DNA of 64,000 nt from Rhizobium sp. 2MFCol3.1. GTDB lineage: Bacteria; Pseudomonadota; Alphaproteobacteria; Rhizobiales; Rhizobiaceae. The notes beneath the pieces are model-generated. The model had not been told where the DNA came from. It did no database searches and worked only from the letters and a program-made list of their open reading frames with translations. Positions 34,760 through 43,763 of the stretch are shown in pieces. Location of the stretch: positions 1 through 64,000 of the forward strand of contig NZ_KB898356.1 of assembly GCF_000377565.1 (NCBI RefSeq). Reading direction: 5' to 3'. How positions within the stretch are numbered: position 1 is the stretch's first letter; each line of letters starts with the position of its first letter. The translations under genes and the position numbers were made by a program.

Positions 34760-35962
34760 TCAACAAGCCAGATCAGCCACCACCGAATCCAAGATCAGCA
34801 TCCCCGACGGCGTGCAGCGGATGCGCGAATTGCCGATGCGCTCGATAAAGCCGTGTTCCAGTAAAAACTCTTCGCGCTTCGGGTCGGGATCGCGGCCCGA
34901 GAGCTGCTGCCAGCGGGCGAGGTCGACGCCCTCGGTGAGGCGCAGTCCCATCAGCAGCAGTTCGTCGGCCTGTTCGTCATAGCCGAGCTGTTCCTGGTCG
35001 AGCACGCCGTGGCCGTCGCGCTCCACGAGTTCCAGCCAGGCTTCCGGCTTGCGCTCGGTGGCGGTGGCGAGCTTGATGGGCCCGCGCGTTAGCCGTCCAT
35101 GCGCACCAGGGCCGATGCCGGCATAGTCGCCGTAGCGCCAGTAGGTGAGATTGTGGCGGCTCTCGGCACCCGGGCGGGCGTGGTTGGAGACCTCGTAGGC
35201 GGGCATGCCCTCGGCGGCGGTGATCGCCTGTGTCGCCTCATAGAGCAGCGCCGACTGGTCGTCGTCGGGCACGACGAGCTTGCCCATCTTGTGCAGTCCG
35301 AAGAAGGGCGTACCCTCTTCGATCGTCAGCTGGTAGAGCGACAGGTGGTCGACGGCGTAGGAGATCGCCTCCTTGAGCTCGCGCTCCCACTCCTCTACCG
35401 TCTGCTTGGGACGGGCATAGATCAGGTCGAAGGACATGCGCGGAAAAATATCGCGCGCCAGCTTGATCGCCTTCAGCGCATCCTCGACATCGTGCAGACG
35501 CCCGAGAAACTTGAGGTCGCGGTCGTTCAGCGCCTGCACGCCAAGCGACACGCGGTTGACGCCGGCGGCGCGGTAGCCGCGAAAGCGCTCGGCCTCGACG
35601 CTGGAGGGGTTGGCCTCCATGGTGATCTCGATGCCCTCGGGCATGTGCCATTCCTTGGCGATGCCGTCGAGAATGGCCGAGACCGTCGATGGGTTCATCA
35701 GCGACGGCGTGCCGCCGCCGAGGAAGATGCTGGTCACCGTCTTCGGGCCGCTCAGCTGCCGCATCGCCGCCATCTCCTTCAGGAAGGCGGCAGTGAAGCG
35801 CTCCTGGTCCACAGGCTGGTGGCGCACATGGCTGTTGAAGTCGCAATATGGGCACTTGGCGGCACAGAACGGCCAATGCACGTAGACGCCGAAGCCGGGC
35901 TCGCCGGTATCGGGCAAAAGAGATGCATAGCGCGTCAGGTTAGGCTGTTCCAAAGTGTCCAC
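34760..35962 (-). CDS. hemW: Heme chaperone HemW
   Basis: This 400-residue radical SAM protein has Cys33, Cys37 and Cys40 in CAAKCPYCDF (CxxxCxxC). The residue two after the last Cys is Phe, not Cys, which marks HemW rather than the coproporphyrinogen oxidase HemN. The GGGTPS motif follows at about 90. HemW inserts heme into respiratory proteins. The start is GTG at 35962, eight bases after the rdgB stop, so the two genes are coupled. It is the last gene of the rph-side cluster. Confidence 0.9.
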   Translation of the reverse strand: MDTLEQPNLTRYASLLPDTGEPGFGVYVHWPFCAAKCPYCDFNSHVRHQPVDQERFTAAFLKEMAAMRQLSGPKTVTSIFLGGGTPSLMNPSTVSAILDGIAKEWHMPEGIEITMEANPSSVEAERFRGYRAAGVNRVSLGVQALNDRDLKFLGRLHDVEDALKAIKLARDIFPRMSFDLIYARPKQTVEEWERELKEAISYAVDHLSLYQLTIEEGTPFFGLHKMGKLVVPDDDQSALLYEATQAITAAEGMPAYEVSNHARPGAESRHNLTYWRYGDYAGIGPGAHGRLTRGPIKLATATERKPEAWLELVERDGHGVLDQEQLGYDEQADELLLMGLRLTEGVDLARWQQLSGRDPDPKREEFLLEHGFIERIGNSRIRCTPSGMLILDSVVADLAC

Positions 35963-35970
35963 GATCGCTC

Positions 35971-36615
35971 TTAGGCGTTAAGGCAGGTTTCGACGAAGAT
36001 CTTGAAGGCGCGGGCGCGGTGCGAGAGGGCGGCAGCGTCGCCCGGCTTCCAGCCGTGCTTCTGTTCCGCGCTCATCTCGCCGAATGTGGTGTCGTAGCCC
36101 TCGGGCTGGAAGACCGGGTCGTAGCCGAAGCCTTCAGTGCCGCGCGGCGGCCAGGCGACGAAGCCTTCCACCTCGCCACGGAACATTTCGGTGTGCCCAT
36201 CAGGCCATGCCAGGCAGAGAACGCTGACGAAACGCGCCGTGCGCTGTTCCGGCGTGGTGGCCCCCTTTTCCTCAAGAGCGGTCTCGACCTTCCGCATCGC
36301 CATGGCGAAATCGCGCGTGCCATCGGCCGTCTCCGCCCAGTTGGCGGTGTAGACGCCTGGTGCGCCACCGAGCGCGTCGATCACCAGGCCGCTGTCGTCG
36401 GAGAGCGACGGCAGGCCCGATGCCTTGGCGGAAGCCAGCGCCTTGATCGCGGCGTTTTCCTCGAAGGTCGTGCCGGTCTCATCCGGCTCCTCGAATTTCA
36501 GTTCGGCTGCCGATTTCGCCGAGAAGCCGAAAGGACCGATCAGGTCGGCGATCTCGCGTATCTTGCCGGCATTGTGGCTGGCAACGACGATGGTGCGGGT
36601 ATCGAGCTTGCGCAT
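35971..36615 (-). CDS. rdgB: XTP/dITP pyrophosphatase
   Basis: This 214-residue Ham1/RdgB-family enzyme hydrolyses non-canonical purine triphosphates (XTP, dITP) to keep them out of DNA. It has [11 protein letters not shown] at the start (triphosphate and Lys contact), [25 protein letters not shown] with catalytic Asp, and FGYDPVF. It lies between the VOC gene and hemW on one strand with short gaps. Confidence 0.95.
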   Translation of the reverse strand: MRKLDTRTIVVASHNAGKIREIADLIGPFGFSAKSAAELKFEEPDETGTTFEENAAIKALASAKASGLPSLSDDSGLVIDALGGAPGVYTANWAETADGTRDFAMAMRKVETALEEKGATTPEQRTARFVSVLCLAWPDGHTEMFRGEVEGFVAWPPRGTEGFGYDPVFQPEGYDTTFGEMSAEQKHGWKPGDAAALSHRARAFKIFVETCLNA

Positions 36616-36625
36616 GAGCGGTCCT

Positions 36626-37030
36626 TCAAAGATTCCAAAGTTTGGGTTCGGCGCATTCCAGGCTGTTGCCGTCAGGATCGCGGAAATAGATCGATCGCGC
36701 CCCGTTCGGCCAGCAGAAATCGCTTTCGATGGAAACGCCCGCTTTGTTGAGCTTTTCCGCGATCAAGTCAATCGCTTCCGCACTCATCCGGAAACAGGCA
36801 TGCCCCGCGCCTGTCGTGCCATGCGGCGGAACCGGCAGCGCGTCGGATGAGGGCGGCTTGATCGTCTCGTGGCGGTTGAAGATCAGGAGGATGCCCGGGC
36901 CGCAGCGGAAGAAGACGTGCCGGTTGTCATGACGCAGAACTTTCTCGAGGCCGAGAACATCGCGATAGAAGCGCTCGGCGGCATCGAGGTCGTCGACATA
37001 AAGCGCGGTTTCAAGAATGCCGTCGATCAT
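36626..37030 (-). CDS. VOC-family (glyoxalase/bleomycin resistance-like) protein
   Basis: The product has 134 residues from [29 protein letters not shown], the standard start of vicinal-oxygen-chelate proteins. Two beta-alpha-beta-beta-beta repeats are seen with metal-ligand candidates His (GAGHACFRM) and Glu near the end (GNSLECAEP). It may be a dioxygenase or glyoxalase relative; no substrate is implied. The upstream longer frame adds residues from the repeat, so the ATG at 37030 is used. It is 10 bases before rdgB. Confidence 0.85.
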   Translation of the reverse strand: MIDGILETALYVDDLDAAERFYRDVLGLEKVLRHDNRHVFFRCGPGILLIFNRHETIKPPSSDALPVPPHGTTGAGHACFRMSAEAIDLIAEKLNKAGVSIESDFCWPNGARSIYFRDPDGNSLECAEPKLWNL

Positions 37031-37051
37031 GCTGTCATTCTCCGGGGCGCC

Positions 37052-37191
37052 AAAGACCCTCTCTGGCCTGCCGGCCATCTCCCCCCACAAGGGGGGAGAA
37101 GACCCGTGGCAACCGCCTGCCCAAATTGAACGTCGACGGGGCGTCTGGGTTAAGCCCTCCCCCTTGTGGGGAGGGTTGGGGAGGGGTCTTT
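37052..37191. repeat. Second-type rhizobial intergenic repeat
   Basis: About 140 bp between the VOC gene and rph. Its ends AAAGACCC and GGGGTCTTT are inverted. Inside are CTGCCGGCCATCTCC, CCCCCACAAGGGGGGAG and CCCTCCCCCTTGTGGGGAGGG. The cores differ from the RIME copies elsewhere, so it is a separate repeat family. Confidence 0.7.
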
Positions 37192-37202
37192 ATTCAGATC
37201 CC

Positions 37203-37919
37203 TCAGGCAATTGCCGCCTTCTGCATCTCGACCAGCTCGGCAATGCCGTTCTTGGCAAGCGCCATCAGCGCGCCGAACTCTTCTTCGCTGAACGGCGTGC
37301 CCTCGGCCGTGCCCTGGATCTCGACGATCCCGCCCGAACCCGTCATCACGAAGTTCGCGTCGGTCTCGGCCGACGAGTCCTCAAGGTAATCGAGATCGAT
37401 AACCGGCTGGCTGGCGAAGACGCCGCAGGAGATCGCAGCGACGTGGTCCTTCAGGACCCGCTCGACCTTGATCATGTTGCGGCTTTCCATCCACTTCAGG
37501 CAGTCGTAGAGCGCGATCCATGCGCCGGTAATCGATGCCGTGCGGGTGCCGCCGTCCGCCTGGATCACGTCGCAGTCGAGCGTGATCTGGCGTTCGCCGA
37601 GTTCCTTGAGGTCGACCACGGCGCGCAGCGAGCGGCCGATCAGGCGCTGGATTTCCTGGGTACGGCCACCCTGCTTGCCGGCGGCGGCTTCGCGCTTCAT
37701 GCGGTCGCCGGTGGCGCGCGGCAGCATGCCGTATTCGGCTGTGACCCAGCCCTTGCCGGTGTTGCGCAGCCACGGCGGCGTCTTTTCTTCAAGGCTCGCC
37801 GTGCAGAGCACATGCGTGTCGCCGAATTTCACCAGACAGGAGCCTTCGGCGTGCTTGGAAAAGTTGCGCTCGAAGGTGACCTTGCGCATCTGGTCGGTTT
37901 TTCTGCCTGATGGCCGCAT
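37203..37919 (-). CDS. rph: Ribonuclease PH
   Basis: This 238-residue phosphorolytic 3' exoribonuclease trims tRNA 3' ends. The start [53 protein letters not shown] and the end with [21 protein letters not shown] are all conserved. It is divergent from hrcA, a pairing common in rhizobia. Confidence 0.97.
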   Translation of the reverse strand: MRPSGRKTDQMRKVTFERNFSKHAEGSCLVKFGDTHVLCTASLEEKTPPWLRNTGKGWVTAEYGMLPRATGDRMKREAAAGKQGGRTQEIQRLIGRSLRAVVDLKELGERQITLDCDVIQADGGTRTASITGAWIALYDCLKWMESRNMIKVERVLKDHVAAISCGVFASQPVIDLDYLEDSSAETDANFVMTGSGGIVEIQGTAEGTPFSEEEFGALMALAKNGIAELVEMQKAAIA

Positions 37920-38102
37920 CCTAATTCTCCTCGGTGCACGGGACCGGGAACGCGGGCGCGATCCCAGGCTTCATCCTATGTGCGGGTCTGTTGTTGACCG
38001 CTTCTACGATTGGCGGCGCGCATTTGCAAATTCCCTTTTGCGCGCACGGGGAGATTGGCTATATTTTGCGGCATCATTATCAGCATGGGTGCGCAAGGCT
38101 TA

Positions 38103-39191
38103 ATGGAATTCAGGTCGTCGACGATTTCGGACGCCGTTGCCGCGCTGGACGAACGCTCCAAGGAAATCTTCCGTCGCATCGTCGAGGGCTATCTGGAGAC
38201 GGGCGAGCCGCTGGGTTCGCGCAACCTTTCGCGCATCTTGCCCATGTCGCTGTCGCCGGCCTCGGTGCGCAATGTCATGAGCGATCTGGAAGAGCTCGGC
38301 CTCGTCTATTCCCCGCATGTCAGCGCCGGCCGCCTGCCCACGCAGGTGGGCCTGCGCTTCTTCGTCGATGCCTTCATGCAGGTCGGCGATCTCTCCGCCG
38401 AGGACCGCGCCAATATCGACCGGCAGGTGCGGGCGGAAAGCCGTGATGGCCCGATGGAAGCGATGATGAACGAGGCAAGCCGCATGCTGTCGGGCATGTC
38501 GCGCGGCGCCGGTCTCGTCATCACATCCAAGAGCGATCCCGTGCTCAAGCACGTCGAGTTCATCCGCCTGGAGCCCACCAAGGCGCTGGCCGTTCTCGTC
38601 GGCGATCACGACCAGGTCGAAAACCGCATCATCGAACTCCCCGCCGGCGTCACCTCCTCGCAGCTCACCGAAGCCGCGAACTTCCTCAACGCCCACATGA
38701 CCGGCCAGACGCTGCCCGAGCTACGCAGCCAGCTCGGCCGCTTGAAGGCCGATGTGCGCCACGAGCTCGACGCGCTGTCGCAGGATCTGGTGGAGCGCGG
38801 CATCGCGGTCTGGTCCGGCAGTGCGGATGAAGGCAAGCCGGCGCAGCTCATCATCCGCGGCCGCGCCAATCTCTTGGAAGGTCTGGGCAATCCGGATGAT
38901 CTCGATCGCCTCCGCATGCTGTTCGATGATCTCGAGAAGAAAGACAGCCTTCTTGAGCTGCTGAATTTGGCCGAAAGCGGCCCGGGTGTGCGCATCTTCA
39001 TCGGCTCGGAAAACAAGCTCTTTTCGCTCTCCGGCTCCTCGCTGATCGTCGCGCCCTATCGCGACGAGGATGACCGCATCGTCGGCGCCGTCGGCGTCAT
39101 CGGCCCGACGCGGCTCAACTATTCGCGCATCGTGCCGATGGTCGATTACACCGCCCAGCTCATGGCAAGGCTCTCGCGCCCGTCCAAATAG
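38103..39191 (+). CDS. hrcA: Heat-inducible transcription repressor HrcA
   Basis: This 362-residue repressor binds CIRCE operators at groESL-type heat-shock genes. The N-terminal winged helix (RSKEIFRRIVEGYLETGEPLGSRNLSRILPMSLSPASVRNVMSDLEELGL) is followed by PHVSAGRLPT and a GAF-like dimer domain. The ATG at 38103 has AAGG upstream; an ATG at 38085 is also possible. A promoter-like pair TTGCGC-16-TATATT lies around 38039-38066. The chaperone gene grpE follows 650 bases downstream. Confidence 0.95.
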   Translation: MEFRSSTISDAVAALDERSKEIFRRIVEGYLETGEPLGSRNLSRILPMSLSPASVRNVMSDLEELGLVYSPHVSAGRLPTQVGLRFFVDAFMQVGDLSAEDRANIDRQVRAESRDGPMEAMMNEASRMLSGMSRGAGLVITSKSDPVLKHVEFIRLEPTKALAVLVGDHDQVENRIIELPAGVTSSQLTEAANFLNAHMTGQTLPELRSQLGRLKADVRHELDALSQDLVERGIAVWSGSADEGKPAQLIIRGRANLLEGLGNPDDLDRLRMLFDDLEKKDSLLELLNLAESGPGVRIFIGSENKLFSLSGSSLIVAPYRDEDDRIVGAVGVIGPTRLNYSRIVPMVDYTAQLMARLSRPSK

Positions 39192-39193
39192 CG

Positions 39194-39628
39194 CTATTCC
39201 GGCAGCTCAACGCCGGAGCCGCCCATCTCCGAAGGCATGTCCTTGAACTTCGGCAACCCGTCCTTCACATGCAGGATGGTGTCCTCGTAGTTCACATGCA
39301 TGGTCGGCTTGTAATCGAGATCGGGGATAACGGGCGCATAGACATCGGTCACGCCCCAGAGCGGATGTTCGCTATAGAGATGCCCGCCGCAGGTGTCGCA
39401 GAATTTGCGCACGCTGTAGTCGGTCTTCTGAAAGCTCTCGACATGCTCTCCACCCTTGGTGACGCGAACCGCCTGCGGCTGCCACAGCGTGAAGGTGTTG
39501 ATCGGCCCGGCCGACCAGTGCTGGCAGGAGCGACAATGGCAATAGCCCATCGCGACAGGCGTGCCGGTCACGGTCAGTTCCACGGCACCGCAAAAGCATT
39601 TCCCGACATAGACGTTTTCGTCGGCCAT
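39194..39628 (-). CDS. GFA-family (glutathione-dependent formaldehyde-activating-like) protein
   Basis: The 144-residue protein has a zinc-binding CENP-V/GFA fold: CFCGAVEL at the N-terminus, CHCRSCQHW in the middle and FCDTCGGHLY later provide the Cys ligands. Family members include the S-(hydroxymethyl)glutathione synthase, but most homologues have unknown function. The ATG at 39628 has GGGAGGTGC upstream. Its stop lies three bases after the hrcA stop, in convergent orientation. Confidence 0.88.
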   Translation of the reverse strand: MADENVYVGKCFCGAVELTVTGTPVAMGYCHCRSCQHWSAGPINTFTLWQPQAVRVTKGGEHVESFQKTDYSVRKFCDTCGGHLYSEHPLWGVTDVYAPVIPDLDYKPTMHVNYEDTILHVKDGLPKFKDMPSEMGGSGVELPE

Positions 39629-39781
39629 CTCAGCACCTCCCAGGTTGAGAGATGAGTGTCGCACCGTATTAGGTTTTGCGAAAGTAAGAATGACATGTGG
39701 CTGCCGCCTCGCTGTCGCTTTCATATGCGGTCGTCACGGGCCGAACATGCCTGCGTTTGCGACCTTCTTCGTCACGCAGAC

Positions 39782-39810
39782 TTGATTTTTGATGTTCAAA
39801 GTTCGATATC
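39782..39810 (+). promoter_or_regulatory. Promoter-like element upstream of grpE
   Basis: TTGATT, 17 bases, GATATC, with the -35 embedded in CTTGATTT. A heat-shock sigma factor could also read CTTGA here. Predicted start is about 30 bases before the grpE ATG. Confidence 0.45.
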
Positions 39811-39847
39811 GGGCAGATCCAAAAGCCACCAATGACCGGAGAACGTC

Positions 39848-40468
39848 ATGACTGACGAGACGACGAAGAACGGACCTGACGCAGCCGCGGAAGAAGCCGC
39901 AGCCGACGCCGCCGCAAACGTCGAGAACGAGACCGCAGCCGAGCCCGATCCGATCGAGCTCCTGAAGGCTGAGAATGCCGAGCTGCGCGACCGCTATCTG
40001 CGCCTCGCCGCCGACATGGACAATCTGCGTCGCCGCACCGAGCGCGAAGTCAAGGACGCCAAGTCCTATTCCGCAGCCGGCTTCGCTCGCGACATGCTGG
40101 CTGTCTCCGACAACCTGCGCCGCGCGCTCGACGCCATCCCGGAAGAGGCCCGCGCCGGCGCCGATGCCGGCCTGACGACGCTGATCGAAGGTGTCGAGAT
40201 GACCGAGCGCTCGATGCTGTCGACGCTGGAGCGCCACGGCGTTCGCAAGCTGGAGCCGGTCGGCCAGAAGTTCGATCCGAACTTCCACCAGGCGATGTTC
40301 GAAGTGCCGAACCCCGACGTGCCCAACAACACCGTCGTCCAGGTCGTCCAGGCCGGCTATTCCATCGGCGAACGCGTCCTGCGCCCCGCCATGGTAGGCG
40401 TTGCCAAGGGCGGCCCGAAGATCGTCGAAGCCGAAACCAACTCGGTCTTCGACCAGAAGGACGCCTGA
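39848..40468 (+). CDS. grpE: Nucleotide exchange factor GrpE
   Basis: The 206-residue cochaperone drives ADP release from DnaK. An acidic, Ala-rich N-terminus is followed by the long coiled coil ([32 protein letters not shown]) and the beta domain with [15 protein letters not shown] and [18 protein letters not shown]. The ATG follows GGAGAACGTC. It is a single gene with an intrinsic hairpin after the stop. Confidence 0.97.
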   Translation: MTDETTKNGPDAAAEEAAADAAANVENETAAEPDPIELLKAENAELRDRYLRLAADMDNLRRRTEREVKDAKSYSAAGFARDMLAVSDNLRRALDAIPEEARAGADAGLTTLIEGVEMTERSMLSTLERHGVRKLEPVGQKFDPNFHQAMFEVPNPDVPNNTVVQVVQAGYSIGERVLRPAMVGVAKGGPKIVEAETNSVFDQKDA

Positions 40469-40475
40469 CCCGATC

Positions 40476-40495
40476 GGGCCCGCCTAAGCGGGCCT
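40476..40495. terminator. Hairpin between grpE and the nucleoside hydrolase gene
   Basis: GGCCCGC and GCGGGCC pair around CTAA. There is no T run, so its termination strength is uncertain. Confidence 0.5.
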
Positions 40496-40511
40496 GATCT
40501 CATTCAGACAG

Positions 40512-41456
40512 TCAGATGCGGGCGAAGCGTTCGATCAGGAGATCGAAGAAGCCGTCCGCGTCGACATCGCGCATCACGGTCGCGTTGCGCTTGCGGTCGG
40601 TCACGTGCCACCAGTCGACCACGGTCATGCCGACGGTCAGTTCCGACTTCACCTCGATCTCGACATTGCAGACCCGTCCCTTGAACAGTTCCGGCTTCAG
40701 CAGATAGGCAACGACCGTCGGGTCGTGCAGCGGGCCGCCGTCCGAGCCGTATTTCTCGATATCGAAGCGCTCGAAGAACTCCAGCATCTCCACCATCGCG
40801 ATCGCCGGCCGCGTACCGATCTCGGCCATGCGCTTGACGCGCGATTTCAGCGTCAAGAGCTTGTGCGTGACGTCGAGCGGCATCATGACGATAGGCACGC
40901 CGGAGCGGAACACGATGTCGGCGGCCTCGGGATCGACGTAGATGTTGAATTCGGCCGCCGGCGTGATGTTGCCGCCCTCGGAATAGCCGCCGCCCATCAT
41001 CACGAGCTCGCGCACGCGGCCGATGATATCTGGCGCCTTCTGGAAGGCGAGGCCGATATTCGTCAATGGTCCGAGCGTGCAGAGCGTCACCGTGCCTTCA
41101 GGCTCGCTGCGCAGCGTCTCGATGATGAAGTCGACGGCGTGGCCGGCCTGCAAAGGCATGGTTGGCTCGTCGAGCTCGGGGCCGTCGAGGCCGGTCTTGC
41201 CGTGCACATGCTCGGCGGTGACGAGCGGGCGGGCGATAGGCTTGTCGGCGCCGGCGAAAACCTTGGTATCGGTCTTGCCGCAGAGCTCGCAGACGATGCG
41301 CGCATTGCGGCTGGTATAGGAGAGCGGCACGTTGCCGGCGACGGTGGTGATGCCGAGCAGTTCCAGCTCCTCAGGGCTGCCGAAGGCCAGCATGATCGCT
41401 GCCGCATCGTCCTGACCTGGGTCGGTGTCGATAATGATCTTTCTCGGGTTTGCCAT
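40512..41456 (-). CDS. Purine/pyrimidine nucleoside hydrolase
   Basis: The 314-residue IU-nucleoside hydrolase family enzyme cleaves ribonucleosides to base and ribose. The N-terminal Asp cluster DTDPGQDDAAAI chelates the catalytic calcium, and VMMGGGYSEGGNITPAAEFNIYVDPEAA and HDPTVVAYLL are conserved. The ATG at 41456 has GGAGGATGGG upstream; longer frames are not supported. It is divergent from the Hsp20 gene. Confidence 0.92.
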   Translation of the reverse strand: MANPRKIIIDTDPGQDDAAAIMLAFGSPEELELLGITTVAGNVPLSYTSRNARIVCELCGKTDTKVFAGADKPIARPLVTAEHVHGKTGLDGPELDEPTMPLQAGHAVDFIIETLRSEPEGTVTLCTLGPLTNIGLAFQKAPDIIGRVRELVMMGGGYSEGGNITPAAEFNIYVDPEAADIVFRSGVPIVMMPLDVTHKLLTLKSRVKRMAEIGTRPAIAMVEMLEFFERFDIEKYGSDGGPLHDPTVVAYLLKPELFKGRVCNVEIEVKSELTVGMTVVDWWHVTDRKRNATVMRDVDADGFFDLLIERFARI

Positions 41457-41639
41457 TCCGTTCGTCCCATCCTCCTGGCGCATATGTCGATGCATGCACC
41501 ATCTGTTTATCTTCCCGCCGCAAATCGGCACAGCCGGCGCGGGGCAGGATTTGATGCGAGGCGCGGCAAGCTTTGTCAAGGCGGTGCAATCGCGTGCGCG
41601 GACGCCGCACGTCTTGGGCCAGCTGTCTCGCGCCCTGTC

Positions 41640-41668
41640 TTGCGAATGACAGCATTCGTTCCCATATT
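41640..41668 (+). promoter_or_regulatory. Heat-shock-like promoter of the Hsp20 gene
   Basis: CTTGCGA (C at 41639), then CCCATATT at 41661-41668. The TTGCGA-17-CATATT reading fits sigma-70, and CTTG...CCCATAT fits the RpoH consensus. The leader of about 60 bases includes CATCCGGATG and CTTG-CAT-CAAG pairing possibilities near the ribosome site AAGGA. Confidence 0.5.
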
Positions 41669-41732
41669 AGCAACATCCGGATGCTGTCTTCAGGTCCGGA
41701 AGGGTCGCTTGCATCAAGGACTTGGAACGCTG

Positions 41733-42164
41733 ATGAGCCGTATGACGCCTTTCGCCAGCCCGCTGTTGCTGGGTTTCGACGCCATGGAAAAGACGCTGGA
41801 GCGGATTTCCAAGGCGAGTGACGGATATCCCCCTTACAATATCGAGCGCCTTGCCGCCGACCGCATCACCGATGATCCCGAGCGCCTGCGCATCACGCTT
41901 GCCGTCGCCGGCTTCAGCGAGGATGAGCTCGACATCTCCGTCGAAGAAAACCAGTTGGTCATCCGTGGCCGCCAGGTCGAGCAGGGCGAGCGCGAATATC
42001 TCTATCGCGGCATCGCCGCCAGGCAATTCCAGCGCACTTTTGTGCTGGCGGACGGCATGCAGGTTCTCGGCGCGGGCCTGAAGAACGGCCTTCTGTCGGT
42101 GGATCTCATTCGCCCGGAGCCGTCGCGTATGGTGAAGAAAATTAACATTTCGGTCCCACAGTAG
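41733..42164 (+). CDS. Small heat-shock protein, Hsp20 family
   Basis: The 143-residue protein has an alpha-crystallin domain (about 37-130: YNIERLAADRITDDPERLRITLAVAGFSEDELDISVEENQLVIRGRQ) and a short C-terminal extension ending ISVPQ. The N-terminus MSRMTPFASPLLLGFDAMEKTLERI matches the rhizobial IbpA-like class. These proteins hold unfolding proteins for DnaK. The ATG has AAGGA 13 bases upstream, far for a ribosome site, as in thermometer-controlled genes. DUF1150 follows in the same direction. Confidence 0.93.
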   Translation: MSRMTPFASPLLLGFDAMEKTLERISKASDGYPPYNIERLAADRITDDPERLRITLAVAGFSEDELDISVEENQLVIRGRQVEQGEREYLYRGIAARQFQRTFVLADGMQVLGAGLKNGLLSVDLIRPEPSRMVKKINISVPQ

Positions 42165-42214
42165 GACAACGGCGCAAATCGCACCGTTGGTCCCTTCTCT
42201 CTGGAGGTACAGGA

Positions 42215-42472
42215 ATGTTGATGAAAGAAGCCAATTCGCACCTGACCAAGACCGAGCTTGCCGGCATCGGCAACGGCGAGGTCGCCTATATCAGGAAAAT
42301 CCGCTCCGAGGATGTTCCCCGGTGTTTTCCGGAAGCTCCCGATATCGATCCGAACGTCGATCTATGGGCGCTCTTCGGCGCGGACGGAACCCCGATCCTC
42401 CTCACGGACAACCGCTCCAGCACCTTCTTCAAGGCCGCTGAAGACGAGTTGAAGACGGTCAGCCTGCACTAA
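42215..42472 (+). CDS. DUF1150-family protein
   Basis: The 85-residue acidic protein has VAYIRKIRSEDVP and LWALFGADGTPILLTDNRSS, the DUF1150 pattern. The family is almost always located downstream of an Hsp20 gene in alphaproteobacteria, so it likely serves in the same stress response; its activity is not known. GGAGGTACAGGA precedes the ATG. An intrinsic terminator follows. Confidence 0.88.
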   Translation: MLMKEANSHLTKTELAGIGNGEVAYIRKIRSEDVPRCFPEAPDIDPNVDLWALFGADGTPILLTDNRSSTFFKAAEDELKTVSLH

Positions 42473-42493
42473 GGCGGGTCAGCATGAAAACAG

Positions 42494-42525
42494 ACGGCGT
42501 TCCCAGGAACGCCGTTGTTTTGTTT
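42494..42525 (+). terminator. Terminator after the Hsp20-DUF1150 unit
   Basis: ACGGCGTTC and GAACGCCGT form a 9-bp stem around CCAG, followed by TGTTTTGTTT. Confidence 0.9.
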
Positions 42526-42556
42526 CTGAGGGGCGACTCATGCTACGCCCCATCTC

Positions 42557-43366
42557 ATGCGAATAGTGTCCTTCCAGCGTTTCCCCATTTTCGATGACGC
42601 TGAGAAGGCGGCAGGCGTGATCCTGCGCGACCTGACGTGGGCCGACAGCCAAGGCGCCGATCTCGCCATCTTTCCCGAATGCTACCTCCAGGGCCATAGC
42701 TACGACCGCGCGATCAACGAGCGGCGCGCGCTTTGCGTCGATGATCCGGCGCTGCAAAAGCTGCTCGACCCGCTCCGTTCCATCAGGGCAGCCGCCATCG
42801 TCGGCTTCGTGGAGCGTCGCGGTGATCTGGTCTACAACAGCGCCATGCTGATCGAAAACGGCGCCGTGGCGGGCGTATACGCCAAGGCGAACCCGCTCGA
42901 AGATGGCTGCACGCCCGGCGATGCATTTCCTGTCTGGCAAAGGGCCGGTCGCGGCTTCGGCATCAATATCTGCAGTGATTTTCGTGATCCGGCATTCTCC
43001 GATGCCATCGTGGCAAACGGCGCCTCCGTCGTCTGCGCCCCGCTCAACATGATGATCCGGGCGCACAAGGTGGATCAATGGCGCGAGCCGGCGATCGAGA
43101 GCCTTCGCGCCTGCGCGGTGCGCACGGGCAGCTGGGTCATCTCCTCCGATGTCGTCGGCGACAGGGGAGATGGCTGGATGAGTTGCGGCTGCACGCTCGC
43201 CGTCGGGCCTGATGGCGTGATCGCGAGCAAGGTGCCTGAATGGGAAGAGGGCGCTATCCTGCTCGATATTGATTCATGTTACCGGCCTAAGCCGATGCTC
43301 AGTCTCGGCCAAACAGCGTGGACGTCGGATAAGGCAGCGCCAGCGGCGGCATGTCGTCTGGTGTGA
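42557..43366 (+). CDS. Carbon-nitrogen hydrolase (nitrilase superfamily)
   Basis: The 269-residue CN hydrolase has the triad Glu41 (IFPECYL), Lys110 (VYAKANP) and Cys139 (GINICSDFRDP). It hydrolyses an amide or nitrile; the exact branch is unclear (nitrilase-like amidase). The last residues LGQTAWTSDKAAPAAACRLV run over the end of the convergent Nudix gene, so the tail may be a read-through extension. It is a single gene after a terminator. Confidence 0.85.
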   Translation: MRIVSFQRFPIFDDAEKAAGVILRDLTWADSQGADLAIFPECYLQGHSYDRAINERRALCVDDPALQKLLDPLRSIRAAAIVGFVERRGDLVYNSAMLIENGAVAGVYAKANPLEDGCTPGDAFPVWQRAGRGFGINICSDFRDPAFSDAIVANGASVVCAPLNMMIRAHKVDQWREPAIESLRACAVRTGSWVISSDVVGDRGDGWMSCGCTLAVGPDGVIASKVPEWEEGAILLDIDSCYRPKPMLSLGQTAWTSDKAAPAAACRLV

Positions 43367-43742
43367 AGTATCGGATGGATTTCGTCTCGCTGTCAGTCCA
43401 GACGCCGTTGCCGTCGCCAATCTGGCACTTGAACAGCGTCACGACATACTCGACCTGATCGCCATTCGGATAAACATATCTGAACTCGCGTCCGCCGAAG
43501 ACGCCGAGAATGCTGGTCGATGTGACGACAAGCCCGGTCTCTTCCATGACCTCACGGATAATGGCTTCCCGCGGCGTCTCGCCCGGCTCGATCGCGCCGG
43601 CGGGCAGGCTCCATGCTTCTCCGGATGATTTTTCCTGCAGCAGCAAGCGGCCCGCCTCGTCATGGATGACGGCGGCGACGGCGGGAAGCAGGATGAGGCG
43701 ATTGCCGATGAGTTTGCGAAGGTCGATCAGGTAGGATGCCAC
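43299..43742 (-). CDS. Nudix hydrolase
   Basis: The 147-residue protein has a canonical Nudix box G-x5-E-x7-RE-x2-EE-x-G (in GAIEPGETPREAIIREVMEETGLV, about 48-71). The box binds Mg and cleaves nucleoside diphosphates linked to X. The substrate is not predictable. The start is GTG at 43742. Its 3' end overlaps the CN hydrolase by 68 bases. It lies downstream of trmB with a 21-base gap. Confidence 0.9.
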   Translation of the reverse strand: MASYLIDLRKLIGNRLILLPAVAAVIHDEAGRLLLQEKSSGEAWSLPAGAIEPGETPREAIIREVMEETGLVVTSTSILGVFGGREFRYVYPNGDQVEYVVTLFKCQIGDGNGVWTDSETKSIRYFTPDDMPPLALPYPTSTLFGRD

Positions 43743-43763
43743 TCGCCGACCTCGCTTGATCGT

